Source of the DNA: a virus
DNA length: 43,004 bases
IMG/VR virus record: IMGVR_UViG_3300042541_002680
Span: 1 to 43,004 of that record
Strand: one strand, 5' to 3'
Below, piece after piece: positions 11,860-20,381 of this stretch. Both the position numbers and the translations under genes were made by a program. The notes under the pieces were generated by a model. The model was not told the origin of the DNA. It made no database searches and saw nothing but the letters and a program-made list of their open reading frames with translations. The number at the start of each line of letters is the position of its first letter. Position 1 is the first letter of the stretch.

Positions 11860-12401
11860 AGGGTTGATCCGCCAATCTGACGATTGCATGGACAGAGTTC
11901 GTCCGTTTGTAGTGCATCAAGAATACGCAGAGTTTCTTCTGGGCTACGACCAACATTTAGATTGTTGACGGTGACATGCTGAATATTGTTATTTGGATCA
12001 ACAATAAATGTAGCGCGTAGTGCTGCGCCAGCAGGTTGGTAGAAAATACCCAATTGATTTGCTAGTGAAAATTCATCTCGGGCAGTATCAGCAAACATCC
12101 AACTATTTGTCTTCTTTAAATCTTCATGTGCTGAACGCCAGGCTAGCTTGCAGAACTCATTATCAGTTGAACCGATCAAGAGAACAGCATCACGATCAGC
12201 GAAATCCTTGTTCAACTTGTCATACGCAACGATCTCAGTGGGGCAGACGAATGTGAAATCTTTAGGGTAATATACGATTACCTTCCACTTGCCTTCAAAA
12301 CTTGTATTCGTAATCGTTTCAAAAGCATCATCTGGAGTCAACTTACCTGGCTTAACACCTGTAATTGTAAAAAATTCAATAGTATCTCCAATCGTCTTCA
12401 T
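11856..12401 (-). CDS. ahpC: AhpC-type peroxiredoxin
   Basis: 181-aa 2-Cys peroxiredoxin. The peroxidatic Cys53 lies in FTFVCPTEI; resolving cysteines lie in the C-terminal DELCPCN (C170, C172). This double-Cys tail is typical of actinobacterial AhpC that uses AhpD rather than AhpF. It reduces H2O2 and organic peroxides. The ATG follows GAGGAG at 12402-12415 with good spacing. It forms an overlapping operon with ahpD and should protect the infected cell from oxidative stress. Confidence 0.93.
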   Translation of the reverse strand: MKTIGDTIEFFTITGVKPGKLTPDDAFETITNTSFEGKWKVIVYYPKDFTFVCPTEIVAYDKLNKDFADRDAVLLIGSTDNEFCKLAWRSAHEDLKKTNSWMFADTARDEFSLANQLGIFYQPAGAALRATFIVDPNNNIQHVTVNNLNVGRSPEETLRILDALQTDELCPCNRQIGGSTL

Positions 12402-12461
12402 ATGAATCTCCTCTGTATAGTTTTGTAAAACTAATTAGCTGAGAAATAAACTAGTGAAAAA

Positions 12462-12584
12462 TTATTTGAAATACTCTTGATATATTGCCCAAAGTGCGAC
12501 TAATAATGATAGAGAATAAACAATTTTATTTGCGAGTTGTGCTCTAGGTTTGACTTTGAGACAGTTCTTACAAGAACTGCTCAT
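12462..12584 (-). CDS. 40-aa single-membrane-span protein
   Basis: 40 aa. The N-terminus has CxxC (SSSCKNCLK) and a basic patch, then a hydrophobic helix IVYSLSLLVALWAIY. The ATG overlaps the stop of the upstream 51-aa ORF as ATGA, strongly suggesting coupled translation. It is too short for standard gene calling. The topology suggests a cytoplasmic Cys-rich head and an inner-membrane anchor. Function unknown; a lysis or envelope role is possible. Confidence 0.65.
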   Translation of the reverse strand: MSSSCKNCLKVKPRAQLANKIVYSLSLLVALWAIYQEYFK

Positions 12585-12736
12585 CGTTTGCGAGTCTTTG
12601 GATTATGTGGGTTAGGCTGAGTATGTAGTTGTGCTCTCTGCTGTGATCTGGCCCATGGAGCACTGGTGCGGCCGGGTTGCTTCAAGATTTGCTTGATCAG
12701 CTTTTCACCTGCATTTAGTCTTTTTAAATTAATCAC
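12581..12736 (-). CDS. 51-aa basic small protein
   Basis: 51 aa with GTG start, very basic, with a KLIKQILKQPGRT helix-like part and a Pro/His/Arg-rich tail ending PKTRKR. The GTG follows CATAAATA by 7 nt, matching the late-promoter-to-start spacing of neighbours. It has no clear Shine-Dalgarno sequence. Its stop overlaps the ATG of the 40-aa membrane gene. The linked overlap supports both ORFs. A nucleic-acid-binding role is only a guess from charge. Confidence 0.6.
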   Translation of the reverse strand: MINLKRLNAGEKLIKQILKQPGRTSAPWARSQQRAQLHTQPNPHNPKTRKR

Positions 12737-12743
12737 GATAGAG

Positions 12744-12751
12744 TATTTATG
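12744..12751 (-). promoter_or_regulatory. T4-type late promoter (CATAAATA)
   Basis: 7 nt upstream of the GTG of the 51-aa ORF, just past the stop of the holin candidate. Confidence 0.55.
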
Positions 12752-13081
12752 TCACTTGAAAAACACCAGAGCCATCAAAATTGCTTGCCCAATAAACCCA
12801 ACACCAATGATAATGATAGGTACGATATCTCTCTGAATGATCGCTTTGGCAAAGAACAGACCCAGCCCTGCCCATAAAATCAAGATCATATCGATTGGGG
12901 GTGTGACATCTGTCAATCCCGTCATTAATCCTAGCAGCGAAGGTATGGTAACTGCATGAAGAAGAAGCATGGCTGCCCAACCTAATGATTCGATAGAAAC
13001 ATGTTTTAACTTGTCAACGAAAACTCGCATGGTGGTGTTTGACCATTCGACAACTTTTGAGTAGACACCTGAAATATTCAT
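12752..13081 (-). CDS. Membrane protein, holin candidate
   Basis: 109 aa with three hydrophobic segments: ~34-55, ~63-80 (MILILWAGLGLFFAKAI), and ~85-107. The N-terminus (residues 1-30) is soluble. The ATG starts within 6 nt of the stop of the SleB-like hydrolase, behind GAGGG. A small three-span protein coupled to an endolysin is the classic holin position. The sequence itself matches no holin family I can name, so the holin role rests on topology and context. Confidence 0.6.
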   Translation of the reverse strand: MNISGVYSKVVEWSNTTMRVFVDKLKHVSIESLGWAAMLLLHAVTIPSLLGLMTGLTDVTPPIDMILILWAGLGLFFAKAIIQRDIVPIIIIGVGFIGQAILMALVFFK

Positions 13082-13083
13082 AA

Positions 13084-13623
13084 TTAACCCTCGTAAAAGA
13101 TATGATTTCCGATTTTAGTAATGCGCTTCAAACGCCAATTTGGATTGACATAGTCAGCATGATAGTAGAGTGAATCTTCTAGAGAAGGCAATCTAAATCC
13201 TTCAAGTAGAACTTTTTTGGCTACTGTATAGCTTTCATCATATGACTGGCGATTGATAGGACGAGTTCGATGAATGCGGTCGCAATACCATGAAAACTGG
13301 CAAACGATTTTTTCCATAAACTTATTTTTTTGATAGACTACGCCGCAGACAGAATCAGGAAATTTACCACTTTCAACGCGATTTAAAGTAACCTGAGCGA
13401 CTGCGACTTTACCTTCGAATGGCTCATTGCCTGCTTCACGATAAATGTTAATTGCCAAACAATCTAATGATTGCTCAACTTCCTGTACGGTCTTATAGTC
13501 GGCAGTTGTCTGACTCTTTTGAAAATCAAGATCGTTAAACTTGCGTTCAACTATTGTATGGGTAAACATTACAACCAATGTTACGCCAATCAATAAGTAA
13601 AAGGTTTTGAGCCAATTTTCCAT
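13084..13623 (-). CDS. SleB-type cell-wall hydrolase (endolysin)
   Basis: 179 aa. An N-terminal signal-anchor helix (WLKTFYLLIGVTLVVMF) precedes a hydrolase domain with AINIYREAGNEPFEGKVAVA (catalytic Glu) and VTLNRVESGKFPDSVCGVVYQ. This is the SleB/Hydrolase_2 family of peptidoglycan transglycosylases. The ATG at 13621-13623 follows AGGAG; the longer frame is unsupported. The anchor suggests Sec export with release on membrane depolarisation (SAR endolysin). It acts on the murein at lysis, with the downstream membrane protein as possible holin. Confidence 0.85.
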   Translation of the reverse strand: MENWLKTFYLLIGVTLVVMFTHTIVERKFNDLDFQKSQTTADYKTVQEVEQSLDCLAINIYREAGNEPFEGKVAVAQVTLNRVESGKFPDSVCGVVYQKNKFMEKIVCQFSWYCDRIHRTRPINRQSYDESYTVAKKVLLEGFRLPSLEDSLYYHADYVNPNWRLKRITKIGNHIFYEG

Positions 13624-13701
13624 ATTGTTTCTCCTATGAGACTTGCCTATCATAGATAGCATAGTCTAAGCTTTCTTCAATCGCATTGCAATGATTTTGA
13701 G

Positions 13702-15228
13702 TTATTGAACCCAGCAATCGCAATTGCACTCAATCACACTGTCTATTGCCTGTTGATCGTTAAATGTTGCAGGCAACAGAGTAGAAGATGTATAAGCAGT
13801 ATTTAGATTGGGTGGCAATATGTTGCCTGCATTGAGCGATGTGCCTGGTCCTATTGGAACATTGGTACTTACGATAGGACTGTTATTGTTCAGAATAGCA
13901 CTAGTGTTGCCCGCTGCCGTGCCTCCTGCCGAAAGCAAATCGTCTTGAGTAGAGTCGTAGTATGCAATAGGATTAGGAGATAAGGCAACATTGTCACAAT
14001 TCTGAGTAACTGACCATGCTGGAATAGTATAGTTTCCAGTAAGACCCACGATACCATCAACCGCTTCTGGTAAAGTACCAGCGGTCAATAATACTTTCTG
14101 TTGAGTTATTGAGGGTAAATCAGGAATGTTATTATCAAGTGGAATACCTATTTGTTCAAGTCTTGCTTGATTTCTAGATTGTCTCATTGTTCCAACCACG
14201 CTTTGACCACCAACTAAGCATGGATCTGATAGTGCTTCAACCGTCTGAGCAGCGCCATGCGGGAAAGTATCCTGAGAAAATGAAGGCATTGAATCTACGA
14301 AGCTGAGTATCGAACTTGGATACGGGTTTAGTCTGTTATCTCGCGGGACTGGCACAGGAGGTAATGCATTAAATCTAGTACGCTGTTCGATCTTTAATGC
14401 CTTTCCAGTGATATTCCAATTCAGATTTAGTATCTGAGTTGCCTCGACATTTGATGGAGTTGCTGTACTGATAGCCAGAATCTCTGCATTTGCAGCAGTG
14501 ATGTACGCTTGCACTGCTGAATCCATATTTCCAGGACTGAATGTAGGGGGACTTGCGACGGAAGCACCGAAGTTGTTGGTCGCACTGGTACCAGGATTAG
14601 TAATCGTAGTTCCAATAATCTTACCAAACGTAGTCAAGTCTTTCCAGTCTGTGCCGATTGTGCATGTAGCAGTAGCACCATTGTTCAGAGTTATTACTGG
14701 TGCGCCAGCACCATCTCTTCCATAACCTCCGCCAGCGTCTGTGATCTGAATGTCGGTTAATTGCCAGTTTCCTGGTGTGACTTCTGTTGCTACAGCAGTT
14801 AATATCGCTTGTTGCCATTTTACTGCCAGATATAAGTTTGAATATATCTGAATCAAAGTAGAAGATTGAAGCTGCTGAATGCCTTTCTTGATATCTTGTA
14901 GAGGATAGGGCAGACCGCTCATGCACCCGAAAAAATCAGAATAAGTGTAGGTGCCATACACGCCACTTCCAAGAGCTATTTTACTTAATCCCTCATCGGC
15001 CAGCGTGTTGTCTGTAGGTACATTAGTGCCATTTATCAACGGCAGATTGGCATTAGTTTCTATCGAGTAGACTACTTGACCAAATCGAACGGGATCAACC
15101 TTAGTAATGTTTTTGATTTGCATCATAGACTGAGCAAATGCACCGGCAGCAGTAGCTTGATCTGGAGGGATAATTCCTTGCAGATATGAGCCAAATCCGA
15201 CTGGCAAACCTTGTATACTCTCAGTCAT
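13702..15228 (-). CDS. Virion structural protein (baseplate/tail, T4-like type)
   Basis: 508 aa, Asn/Thr/Ser-rich, with short conserved-looking blocks such as GVYGTYTYSDFFGCMSGLPY (~102-121) and a central beta-rich GGGYGRDGAGAP segment. The C-terminus ends in CNCDCW. I recall similar proteins annotated as virion structural proteins in T4-like myoviruses of aquatic bacteria, but no T4 gene equivalent can be named. It follows the 462-aa protein by 9 nt and the PAAR protein upstream, so it is likely part of a tail-tip or baseplate module. A weak AGAAAG ribosome-binding site precedes the ATG. Confidence 0.6.
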   Translation of the reverse strand: MTESIQGLPVGFGSYLQGIIPPDQATAAGAFAQSMMQIKNITKVDPVRFGQVVYSIETNANLPLINGTNVPTDNTLADEGLSKIALGSGVYGTYTYSDFFGCMSGLPYPLQDIKKGIQQLQSSTLIQIYSNLYLAVKWQQAILTAVATEVTPGNWQLTDIQITDAGGGYGRDGAGAPVITLNNGATATCTIGTDWKDLTTFGKIIGTTITNPGTSATNNFGASVASPPTFSPGNMDSAVQAYITAANAEILAISTATPSNVEATQILNLNWNITGKALKIEQRTRFNALPPVPVPRDNRLNPYPSSILSFVDSMPSFSQDTFPHGAAQTVEALSDPCLVGGQSVVGTMRQSRNQARLEQIGIPLDNNIPDLPSITQQKVLLTAGTLPEAVDGIVGLTGNYTIPAWSVTQNCDNVALSPNPIAYYDSTQDDLLSAGGTAAGNTSAILNNNSPIVSTNVPIGPGTSLNAGNILPPNLNTAYTSSTLLPATFNDQQAIDSVIECNCDCWVQ

Positions 15229-15237
15229 ATTTCTTTC

Positions 15238-16626
15238 TCATTTTTGCTGATATCGTCTGAACAAATTCTCTAGTGAGTTTCTTGCCGAGCCGACTCCAGT
15301 AATTATAGATCCAGCATTATCATATGCTTCTGCAATGCTGCCCAAAGATTGAGTGTCAGCTAAACTGGCAACAGCTTCTTTAACAATCGCTGGAGATTCA
15401 GTGGGTGGCGCTACTGATGGAGTACTTACTGGAATAATAGTTCCTACTTGCGCTTCGACAATTGAAGATGTCAATGCTGCATTGACTGCCTTATCTGCGT
15501 AGATAAGGTAGTAAGTTTTACTGTTGGTAGGACCGGTTTGAGCGTTATACAGCGGTACTGTCAAGGTGGTGTAACTGTTGGGAAAACATTTTTTGACATT
15601 AAGAAGATCGGCTAAAGATGTAATATCGCGAGTAGTGCATTCCAGAATCTCTAGCACAGTCGCTAAGTCAGTATTCTGAATAATTAAGAACGCTCCGAAT
15701 ATCTTCTGTTCTTGTGCAACACTGATACCAGAAGCATTAGGATTTAGTATTGTTGCGATTTCAGTCTGGGTTAACTCTGCGCCTAATAGTGCAAGACTTA
15801 CTGCTTGCGTAATCGCATTATTTTGCTGTAGTGTTTTCAGTAAATTAGACGGCAATCCAAAAGTGGCGATCTGTGCCAAGTTCAACGCCTTACCCAAGTT
15901 CATTAGATCAGATCCAAACTGTTGAGTTGCCAGACTTACGCCAGTGATGTCTGCACTCATCAAATCATTCATGTTACTATAAGTACCGTCTAGAAAATTC
16001 TTTGAATTTTGCAATGCGACAATAGGAGAATTAGATGATGATAGAAATCCTTGTGCGCTTAGAAAGCTTGAAGTGAATTCTTTGTATTGTATATTGCCGT
16101 ATTCTGGATCCACTGGATCTACAATACCGTTCCAGTTGAAGTCATTGTATCCTTGCAGTGCTAGCAATCGTAAATATCCCCACTGAGTTACACTAAAATT
16201 AGGATTAGTCAAATCATAAGGCAACCAGGTAGCCGCTTGTCCTTGATAAGAATTGCCAGTAACTGCATAACCTGTATTGACCTCACCAAGCCATTGATCT
16301 GATGGATCTTCAATTTCGTAAGTAGGTGGTTTAGAATTGCCTAGTGCAGGTATGACATTAGCACCCACTGTGATGAGATTAGCATAGGTGGTATTTGCAA
16401 TGTTTGCGTTACCAGACGGCTGACCATCAATAAAGGCTTGATGAATTGCGTCAGTTAATAAACTAAGACAGGTCTCTGAGATGATGTTGCCAACAACATA
16501 GTTATTGTTATCAGTACTTGATCCTATGTAACCCACTACCGCCGGATTGATATTCAACCCTTGATCATTTAGCATAGAGCCAAGAACATTGACTCCAAGC
16601 GGTGACTGTTTGCCAGAATTACTCAT
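15238..16626 (-). CDS. Virion structural protein, 462 aa
   Basis: 462 aa. Mixed alpha-helical protein with long Ala/Leu-rich helices (~240-330) and a Gly-rich N-terminus; ends NLFRRYQQK. Its ATG overlaps the PAAR gene stop as ATGA, so the two are translationally coupled. The context (PAAR protein, second large structural protein, lysis genes) suggests a baseplate-proximal role. It is not recognised by sequence, and I see no motif assigning an enzyme function. Confidence 0.55.
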   Translation of the reverse strand: MSNSGKQSPLGVNVLGSMLNDQGLNINPAVVGYIGSSTDNNNYVVGNIISETCLSLLTDAIHQAFIDGQPSGNANIANTTYANLITVGANVIPALGNSKPPTYEIEDPSDQWLGEVNTGYAVTGNSYQGQAATWLPYDLTNPNFSVTQWGYLRLLALQGYNDFNWNGIVDPVDPEYGNIQYKEFTSSFLSAQGFLSSSNSPIVALQNSKNFLDGTYSNMNDLMSADITGVSLATQQFGSDLMNLGKALNLAQIATFGLPSNLLKTLQQNNAITQAVSLALLGAELTQTEIATILNPNASGISVAQEQKIFGAFLIIQNTDLATVLEILECTTRDITSLADLLNVKKCFPNSYTTLTVPLYNAQTGPTNSKTYYLIYADKAVNAALTSSIVEAQVGTIIPVSTPSVAPPTESPAIVKEAVASLADTQSLGSIAEAYDNAGSIITGVGSARNSLENLFRRYQQK

Positions 16627-16904
16627 GGCACAAACACATCTGGACTGCCTTCAGTGATCTTGTGACCACATGAATTAGGTGAGCCTTCTCGTAAAACTGG
16701 TTCACCCTCACAGAAAACAGTAGGGCTTCCTGCTGTAGTTTTAGCTGATCTATGAGGTGGATGCGAAGTTCCGTATGGTTTATGCGAGGATATTTCAGAG
16801 GTGTGAAGGCCCACAGCTACCCCATTGGCAAAAACGGTTTTTGCACCCTTTTTGATCTGGCCTCCAGCGTTATTCTTATCCCCAACTCTGCTCAGTTTTG
16901 GCAT
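16623..16904 (-). CDS. PAAR-repeat spike-tip protein
   Basis: 93 aa, Gly/Pro/His-rich. Repeats of the type ..GSPTVFCEGEPV and EGSPDVFV, plus conserved HxxxxGTSHPPH and CGHKI, match the PAAR fold. That fold forms a sharp metal-bound cone on the VgrG/gp5 spike of contractile tails (gp5.4-like in T4). It would tip the tail spike and help pierce the outer membrane. It is coupled to the 462-aa structural gene downstream. High confidence from motif and length. Confidence 0.85.
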   Translation of the reverse strand: MPKLSRVGDKNNAGGQIKKGAKTVFANGVAVGLHTSEISSHKPYGTSHPPHRSAKTTAGSPTVFCEGEPVLREGSPNSCGHKITEGSPDVFVP

Positions 16905-16907
16905 TCT

Positions 16908-17210
16908 TCATCCCATAATTACCTTTTTGCTAGGTACACTCAGGCCAGTAGTAGCTTGAATGTACTGGGACTTGATGTTCTCATCTGTAAGTCCAATCAT
17001 AGCAATACTGTTAGTATTTAGCTCTACCGAACTCTCGATATTGTAGGTAAACATGCTAGGAATCAACCCAGGTTTTCCACTTGGAGTTGGCCCAATTGAA
17101 ACTGGATTTCCAATAATCAAGCATTCGTCGCCTATTTCTAAAACTTTAGCAACAACTTCTTCGCCGCTATTCAATTTAAATGTGTAGATTTCATCAATTT
17201 TAAAGTTCAT
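16908..17210 (-). CDS. Small beta-barrel hypothetical protein, 100 aa
   Basis: 100 aa, predicted all-beta. YTFKLNSGEEVVAKVLEIGDECLIIGNPV resembles the SH3-like/LSm barrel core common in small T4-like phage proteins. The ATG follows AGGG. It ends 4 nt before the PAAR gene, so it is cotranscribed. No RNA-binding or catalytic motif is certain. It may be a tail or baseplate accessory or a regulatory protein; function unknown. Confidence 0.65.
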   Translation of the reverse strand: MNFKIDEIYTFKLNSGEEVVAKVLEIGDECLIIGNPVSIGPTPSGKPGLIPSMFTYNIESSVELNTNSIAMIGLTDENIKSQYIQATTGLSVPSKKVIMG

Positions 17211-17213
17211 AAA

Positions 17214-17435
17214 TCACCCTAATTTTCTATTAAGTTCAGTGTAGCCGCCCACGTATTCTTCGCCCAGAAAAATCTGAGGCACAGTCTTTGCTGTTGGCAC
17301 TGATTCCAACAATTGCTGTTTAGTCCAGTTTTCACCAATGATTCGTTCTTCATACAAAATACCCTTCATATCGAGCAGATTTTTAGCTGCCACACAATAA
17401 GGGCAAGTAGGTTTGGTCCAGATAATCGCTTTCAT
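17214..17435 (-). CDS. Glutaredoxin
   Basis: 73 aa with the redox motif C11-P-Y-C14, the cis-Pro TVPQIF motif and a C-terminal GGYTEL, all typical of class I glutaredoxin. It would pass electrons to ribonucleotide reductase; NrdB and NrdA lie immediately upstream in transcription order. AAGGAGAG precedes the ATG. High confidence. Confidence 0.93.
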   Translation of the reverse strand: MKAIIWTKPTCPYCVAAKNLLDMKGILYEERIIGENWTKQQLLESVPTAKTVPQIFLGEEYVGGYTELNRKLG

Positions 17436-17456
17436 AATCTCTCCTTAGGCTGATAC

Positions 17457-18560
17457 TTATAGCTCGGGCAATTCATCATAATTAATTGTTGAATCCATCA
17501 AACCTATGACGTAGTTTGTTGATTCATTTTCCTGCAAGGCTGTTTGTTTCTTGCTAGTTTCGGTGTGTTTTCGAAACCATGGAATAGGCGTATTTTTTGG
17601 TGCAGTGGTGTTATACTTAATACCGATCTCTTTAAGAGCACCGATGGCGGTATAATCCACGAAGTCTTTGAGAATATTAGCATTCAGTCCGATGACTGGA
17701 CCTTTCTTGAATAAGTAATCTGCCCATTCCTTTTCTTCTCTGATCACATCCAAATACATGTTATACACTTCTTGTTCACATTCCTGTTTTGCTTGTGCAA
17801 ATCTAGCATCTTCCTTGACAACCTGATTGATGATCCAAGCTGTCCATTCTTTGTGTAATAGTTCATCTTGTAGAATCAAGCTGATGATATTTCCATTACC
17901 AATGAAGATCCTGTTCTCGACCATGGCTAGTGATGTTGCAAATGATACCATGAATCGAAGTGCTTCAAGTGCATAGCTGGCATTCAATGCTAGCCAGATT
18001 GCTCTGATGTGATCCTTTTCACTGACCAGCATCTCTCCGATCTCTTTCTGACAATTCAGCTTATGCAGTTGATCATAGTAATTACCCACACTGCTGGCCA
18101 TATCTACGATTTCTTTAGTGTCATGAATAGTATTGAATATTTCTTTCGGCACATTGTAGATGTTGCGAATGATGTGGCTATAACTGCGACTATGAATATT
18201 CGTTTCAAAAAAAGTCCAATTGTAAAGTAGTGCTTCCAGTTCAGGTAATGAAACAACTGGTGTGAAAATCTGCGATGGACCTCTACCCTGCACGCTGTCT
18301 AGCGCGGTCTGTCGCAAGAGGTTAGAGGTAAAAATATGTTTGACGCTGTCGCTGGCATCTTTGAAATCGTTCGAATCTTTTGTCAAACTGATCTCTTCAG
18401 GAACCCAGAAAAAACCTCTAGCAGTCTGTTCTAGTTTTGCTAATTTGTTGTACTTTACTTCCTCAAATCGCTGGACAGTGACTGGGCCTGCAGGATCTAG
18501 AAACATCTTGCGATTAAGGTAGTCTGTTTTAGTGTTTAGATTGTATTGTTGTTTCGACAT
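17457..18560 (-). CDS. nrdB: Class Ia ribonucleotide reductase small subunit NrdB
   Basis: 367 aa, R2 family. Visible metal ligands: D88, E119, H123, E199 (ALEALRF), E233 and H236 (QDELLH). The radical tyrosine is Y127 in HSRSY. It forms the diiron-tyrosyl cofactor that starts reduction by NrdA. The first Glu-His pair reads E-T-N-I-H, one residue longer than the usual E-x-x-H. AAGGAAAA precedes the ATG. It sits between glutaredoxin and an unknown 207-aa gene and should supply dNTPs for phage replication. Confidence 0.93.
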   Translation of the reverse strand: MSKQQYNLNTKTDYLNRKMFLDPAGPVTVQRFEEVKYNKLAKLEQTARGFFWVPEEISLTKDSNDFKDASDSVKHIFTSNLLRQTALDSVQGRGPSQIFTPVVSLPELEALLYNWTFFETNIHSRSYSHIIRNIYNVPKEIFNTIHDTKEIVDMASSVGNYYDQLHKLNCQKEIGEMLVSEKDHIRAIWLALNASYALEALRFMVSFATSLAMVENRIFIGNGNIISLILQDELLHKEWTAWIINQVVKEDARFAQAKQECEQEVYNMYLDVIREEKEWADYLFKKGPVIGLNANILKDFVDYTAIGALKEIGIKYNTTAPKNTPIPWFRKHTETSKKQTALQENESTNYVIGLMDSTINYDELPEL

Positions 18561-18573
18561 TTATTTTTTCCTT

Positions 18574-19197
18574 TTACAGTAAGCCAGGTGTCAATTCTCT
18601 TAATCGTCGCGTATTGAAGTAGCTTCGCGTTTCTGCCAGCATCTCGCCAGATTCTGACAAAACATACTGATATCGCTTGTATAGCGTATTGTCATAGGCA
18701 AAAAATTTACGCATCTCGTCTACGCTGTCGAACGTTTGCATAGTTTGACCTGGACGTTCACTGTCATATATCGTAATAGTGTGACCTAGTTTGAACAAAC
18801 GTTTCCATAGTTCATATGCATCGTCACTAATTTGCGTGTCGCTAAGAAGTTTTATAGAACGATTATTATCCTTTAGGATACTGTCATACAAATCACTGGC
18901 ATATGGCGCATGTCCTTTAAGTTTTGGATTTTTACCTAGTGCGTTTACCACTAAGCCTTGTGGACGAACCGACAGTTCTACGCCTAAATCGATACGCCCA
19001 TTACTTTCATACCAATAATACTTAGTTTGTTTGCCATCGATTTTCTTTAGATTGTTACCCAGATCAATTACTTTTGATCCGCTTCTAATTCTGTCTTTTA
19101 TGTTGTATTCTACCATATCGTATATGTGAAATGAACCAATGCCCATTGGCATTTCTGTGAGCCACGTTTCATTGAAATCAGTTCTACTAGTTGTCAT
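18574..19197 (-). CDS. Hypothetical protein, 207 aa
   Basis: 207 aa, soluble. It has mixed alpha/beta N-terminal sections, DAYELWKRLFKLGHTITIYD at ~127-146 and a C-terminal helical FNTRRLREL. The ATG follows AGGAAT, 8 nt after the aldolase stop. I do not recognise a named family, though the layout reminds me of proteins of unknown function in large phages. It is cotranscribed with aldolase and nrdB. No catalytic motif visible. Confidence 0.6.
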   Translation of the reverse strand: MTTSRTDFNETWLTEMPMGIGSFHIYDMVEYNIKDRIRSGSKVIDLGNNLKKIDGKQTKYYWYESNGRIDLGVELSVRPQGLVVNALGKNPKLKGHAPYASDLYDSILKDNNRSIKLLSDTQISDDAYELWKRLFKLGHTITIYDSERPGQTMQTFDSVDEMRKFFAYDNTLYKRYQYVLSESGEMLAETRSYFNTRRLRELTPGLL

Positions 19198-19205
19198 TTT
19201 TATTC

Positions 19206-19838
19206 CTACTTTCCACTAGCAAGTACTATCTTACATATGTGGTTCAATCTCTCAATATGTTCATATGCACGCCATGGACTAGAATCAATTGCTACGATAC
19301 CATGACCTTTGATACCGACGATATCATATGCTATGTTACCTTGCGCATCAAGGTCAAGTTTTTCATGTACTTGATCTGCCAATTCTTGACTAATAGGTGG
19401 CACATCACCAACATTTGGCGCTACTTTAGTGTAACGAGATAGCTCTGGGAAATCTTTTGCTAGATCAGCTAGCTGAATACCAGCATGCATTGCAGCAATA
19501 ATGTATGTAGGATGAAGATGCATCACTACTCTTACATCCGTGTTGTGTTGGCCTAACTTCTTGAGCAAACCAAAATGCATAGGTATCTCTCCGCTAGGTT
19601 TTAGATTTCGTGAGATATCAGTATAGTCAGCAACTGTCCAATAGATACGATTCATAGGTTGCTCTATCAATTTGATCTTTTTGAATTGATCAGGCTGTAG
19701 AGTTTGCTTTCTAACGCCGCTAGGAGTGATGAAGAAGTAGTCGCGATCATAGTTACGAATAGAAACATTACCATCTCTACTAGTAATCCAATTTCGCTTG
19801 TAAGCGTCTACTAAAATATCACAGATTGTTTCTAGCAT
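19206..19838 (-). CDS. Class II aldolase/adducin family protein (FucA-like)
   Basis: 210 aa. SRDGNVSIR and ITPSG are the phosphate-binding loops. Zn ligands H107 and H109 (MHLHP) and H179 (KGHG), with E84 (GEIPMH), match the E-HxH-H pattern of fuculose-1-phosphate aldolase and MtnB-type dehydratases. It would cleave or dehydrate a sugar phosphate in the cytoplasm; the exact substrate is not visible. AGGAT precedes the ATG. It sits inside the nrd region, between nrdA-C and the 207-aa gene. It is an auxiliary metabolic gene candidate. Confidence 0.85.
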   Translation of the reverse strand: MLETICDILVDAYKRNWITSRDGNVSIRNYDRDYFFITPSGVRKQTLQPDQFKKIKLIEQPMNRIYWTVADYTDISRNLKPSGEIPMHFGLLKKLGQHNTDVRVVMHLHPTYIIAAMHAGIQLADLAKDFPELSRYTKVAPNVGDVPPISQELADQVHEKLDLDAQGNIAYDIVGIKGHGIVAIDSSPWRAYEHIERLNHICKIVLASGK

Positions 19839-19847
19839 ATTACTATC

Positions 19848-20381
19848 CTAAAGCTTACATGAATCACAGTCCGAATCATCTTCAACCTCAATAGATTGTT
19901 GTAATGGCTGTTCTGGCTCATCGACACTCTTACTTCCTGACTTAGAAATCAAGCTGTAGTAAAACGATTTAATTCCCCACTTGTGTGCTTGCATCAGATT
20001 CTTTGCGATCAGAGTAGTAGGTACTTTTCTATCAGGAAAATGAGCCGGATTGTAGAAAGTATTAGTGCTGATGGATTGATCCACATAAGCAGCAAGCACT
20101 GCGGCAGTCTTCAAATAGCCTACGCAATCCTTTTGCTCCCACATCAACTGATATTTGTTCTTCAGTCTGTGATATTCAGGGACTACTTGAGTCAATGATC
20201 CAGCCTTGCTTTCTTTAACAGAGATCAGTGACATTGGCATCTCGATACCATTTGTGGAATTGATGACTACAGAAGAATTATGGGACACGCAGCCATTTGG
20301 TAATGCATAAGCTCCACTGCGAGTTGTTATATCATAGGTGGGTACGATTTCTAGTTTACGATTTATTTTTTTGATTTTCAT
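19848..20381 (-). CDS. nrdA: IntC::NrdA C-terminal part (split intein)
   Basis: 177 aa. Residues 1-35 are the C-intein: block F is YDITTRSGAYALPNG and block G is CVSHN, ending His-Asn with Ser36 as the first extein residue. The rest is NrdA: STNGIE (loop end), FYYSLIS with the two radical-transfer Tyr, and the C-terminal redox pair DSDCDSCKL. GGAG 7 nt before the ATG shows it is translated on its own, so the two NrdA parts should be joined by protein trans-splicing. Spliced length is 617+142=759 aa, the size of a complete NrdA. Confidence 0.93.
   Translation of the reverse strand: MKIKKINRKLEIVPTYDITTRSGAYALPNGCVSHNSSVVINSTNGIEMPMSLISVKESKAGSLTQVVPEYHRLKNKYQLMWEQKDCVGYLKTAAVLAAYVDQSISTNTFYNPAHFPDRKVPTTLIAKNLMQAHKWGIKSFYYSLISKSGSKSVDEPEQPLQQSIEVEDDSDCDSCKL

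Noticed and set aside
17457-18560. Broken NrdB (extra residue in E-T-N-I-H)
   Set aside because: All other ligands and the Tyr are present and the frame is continuous, so it is more likely a natural variant than a defect.
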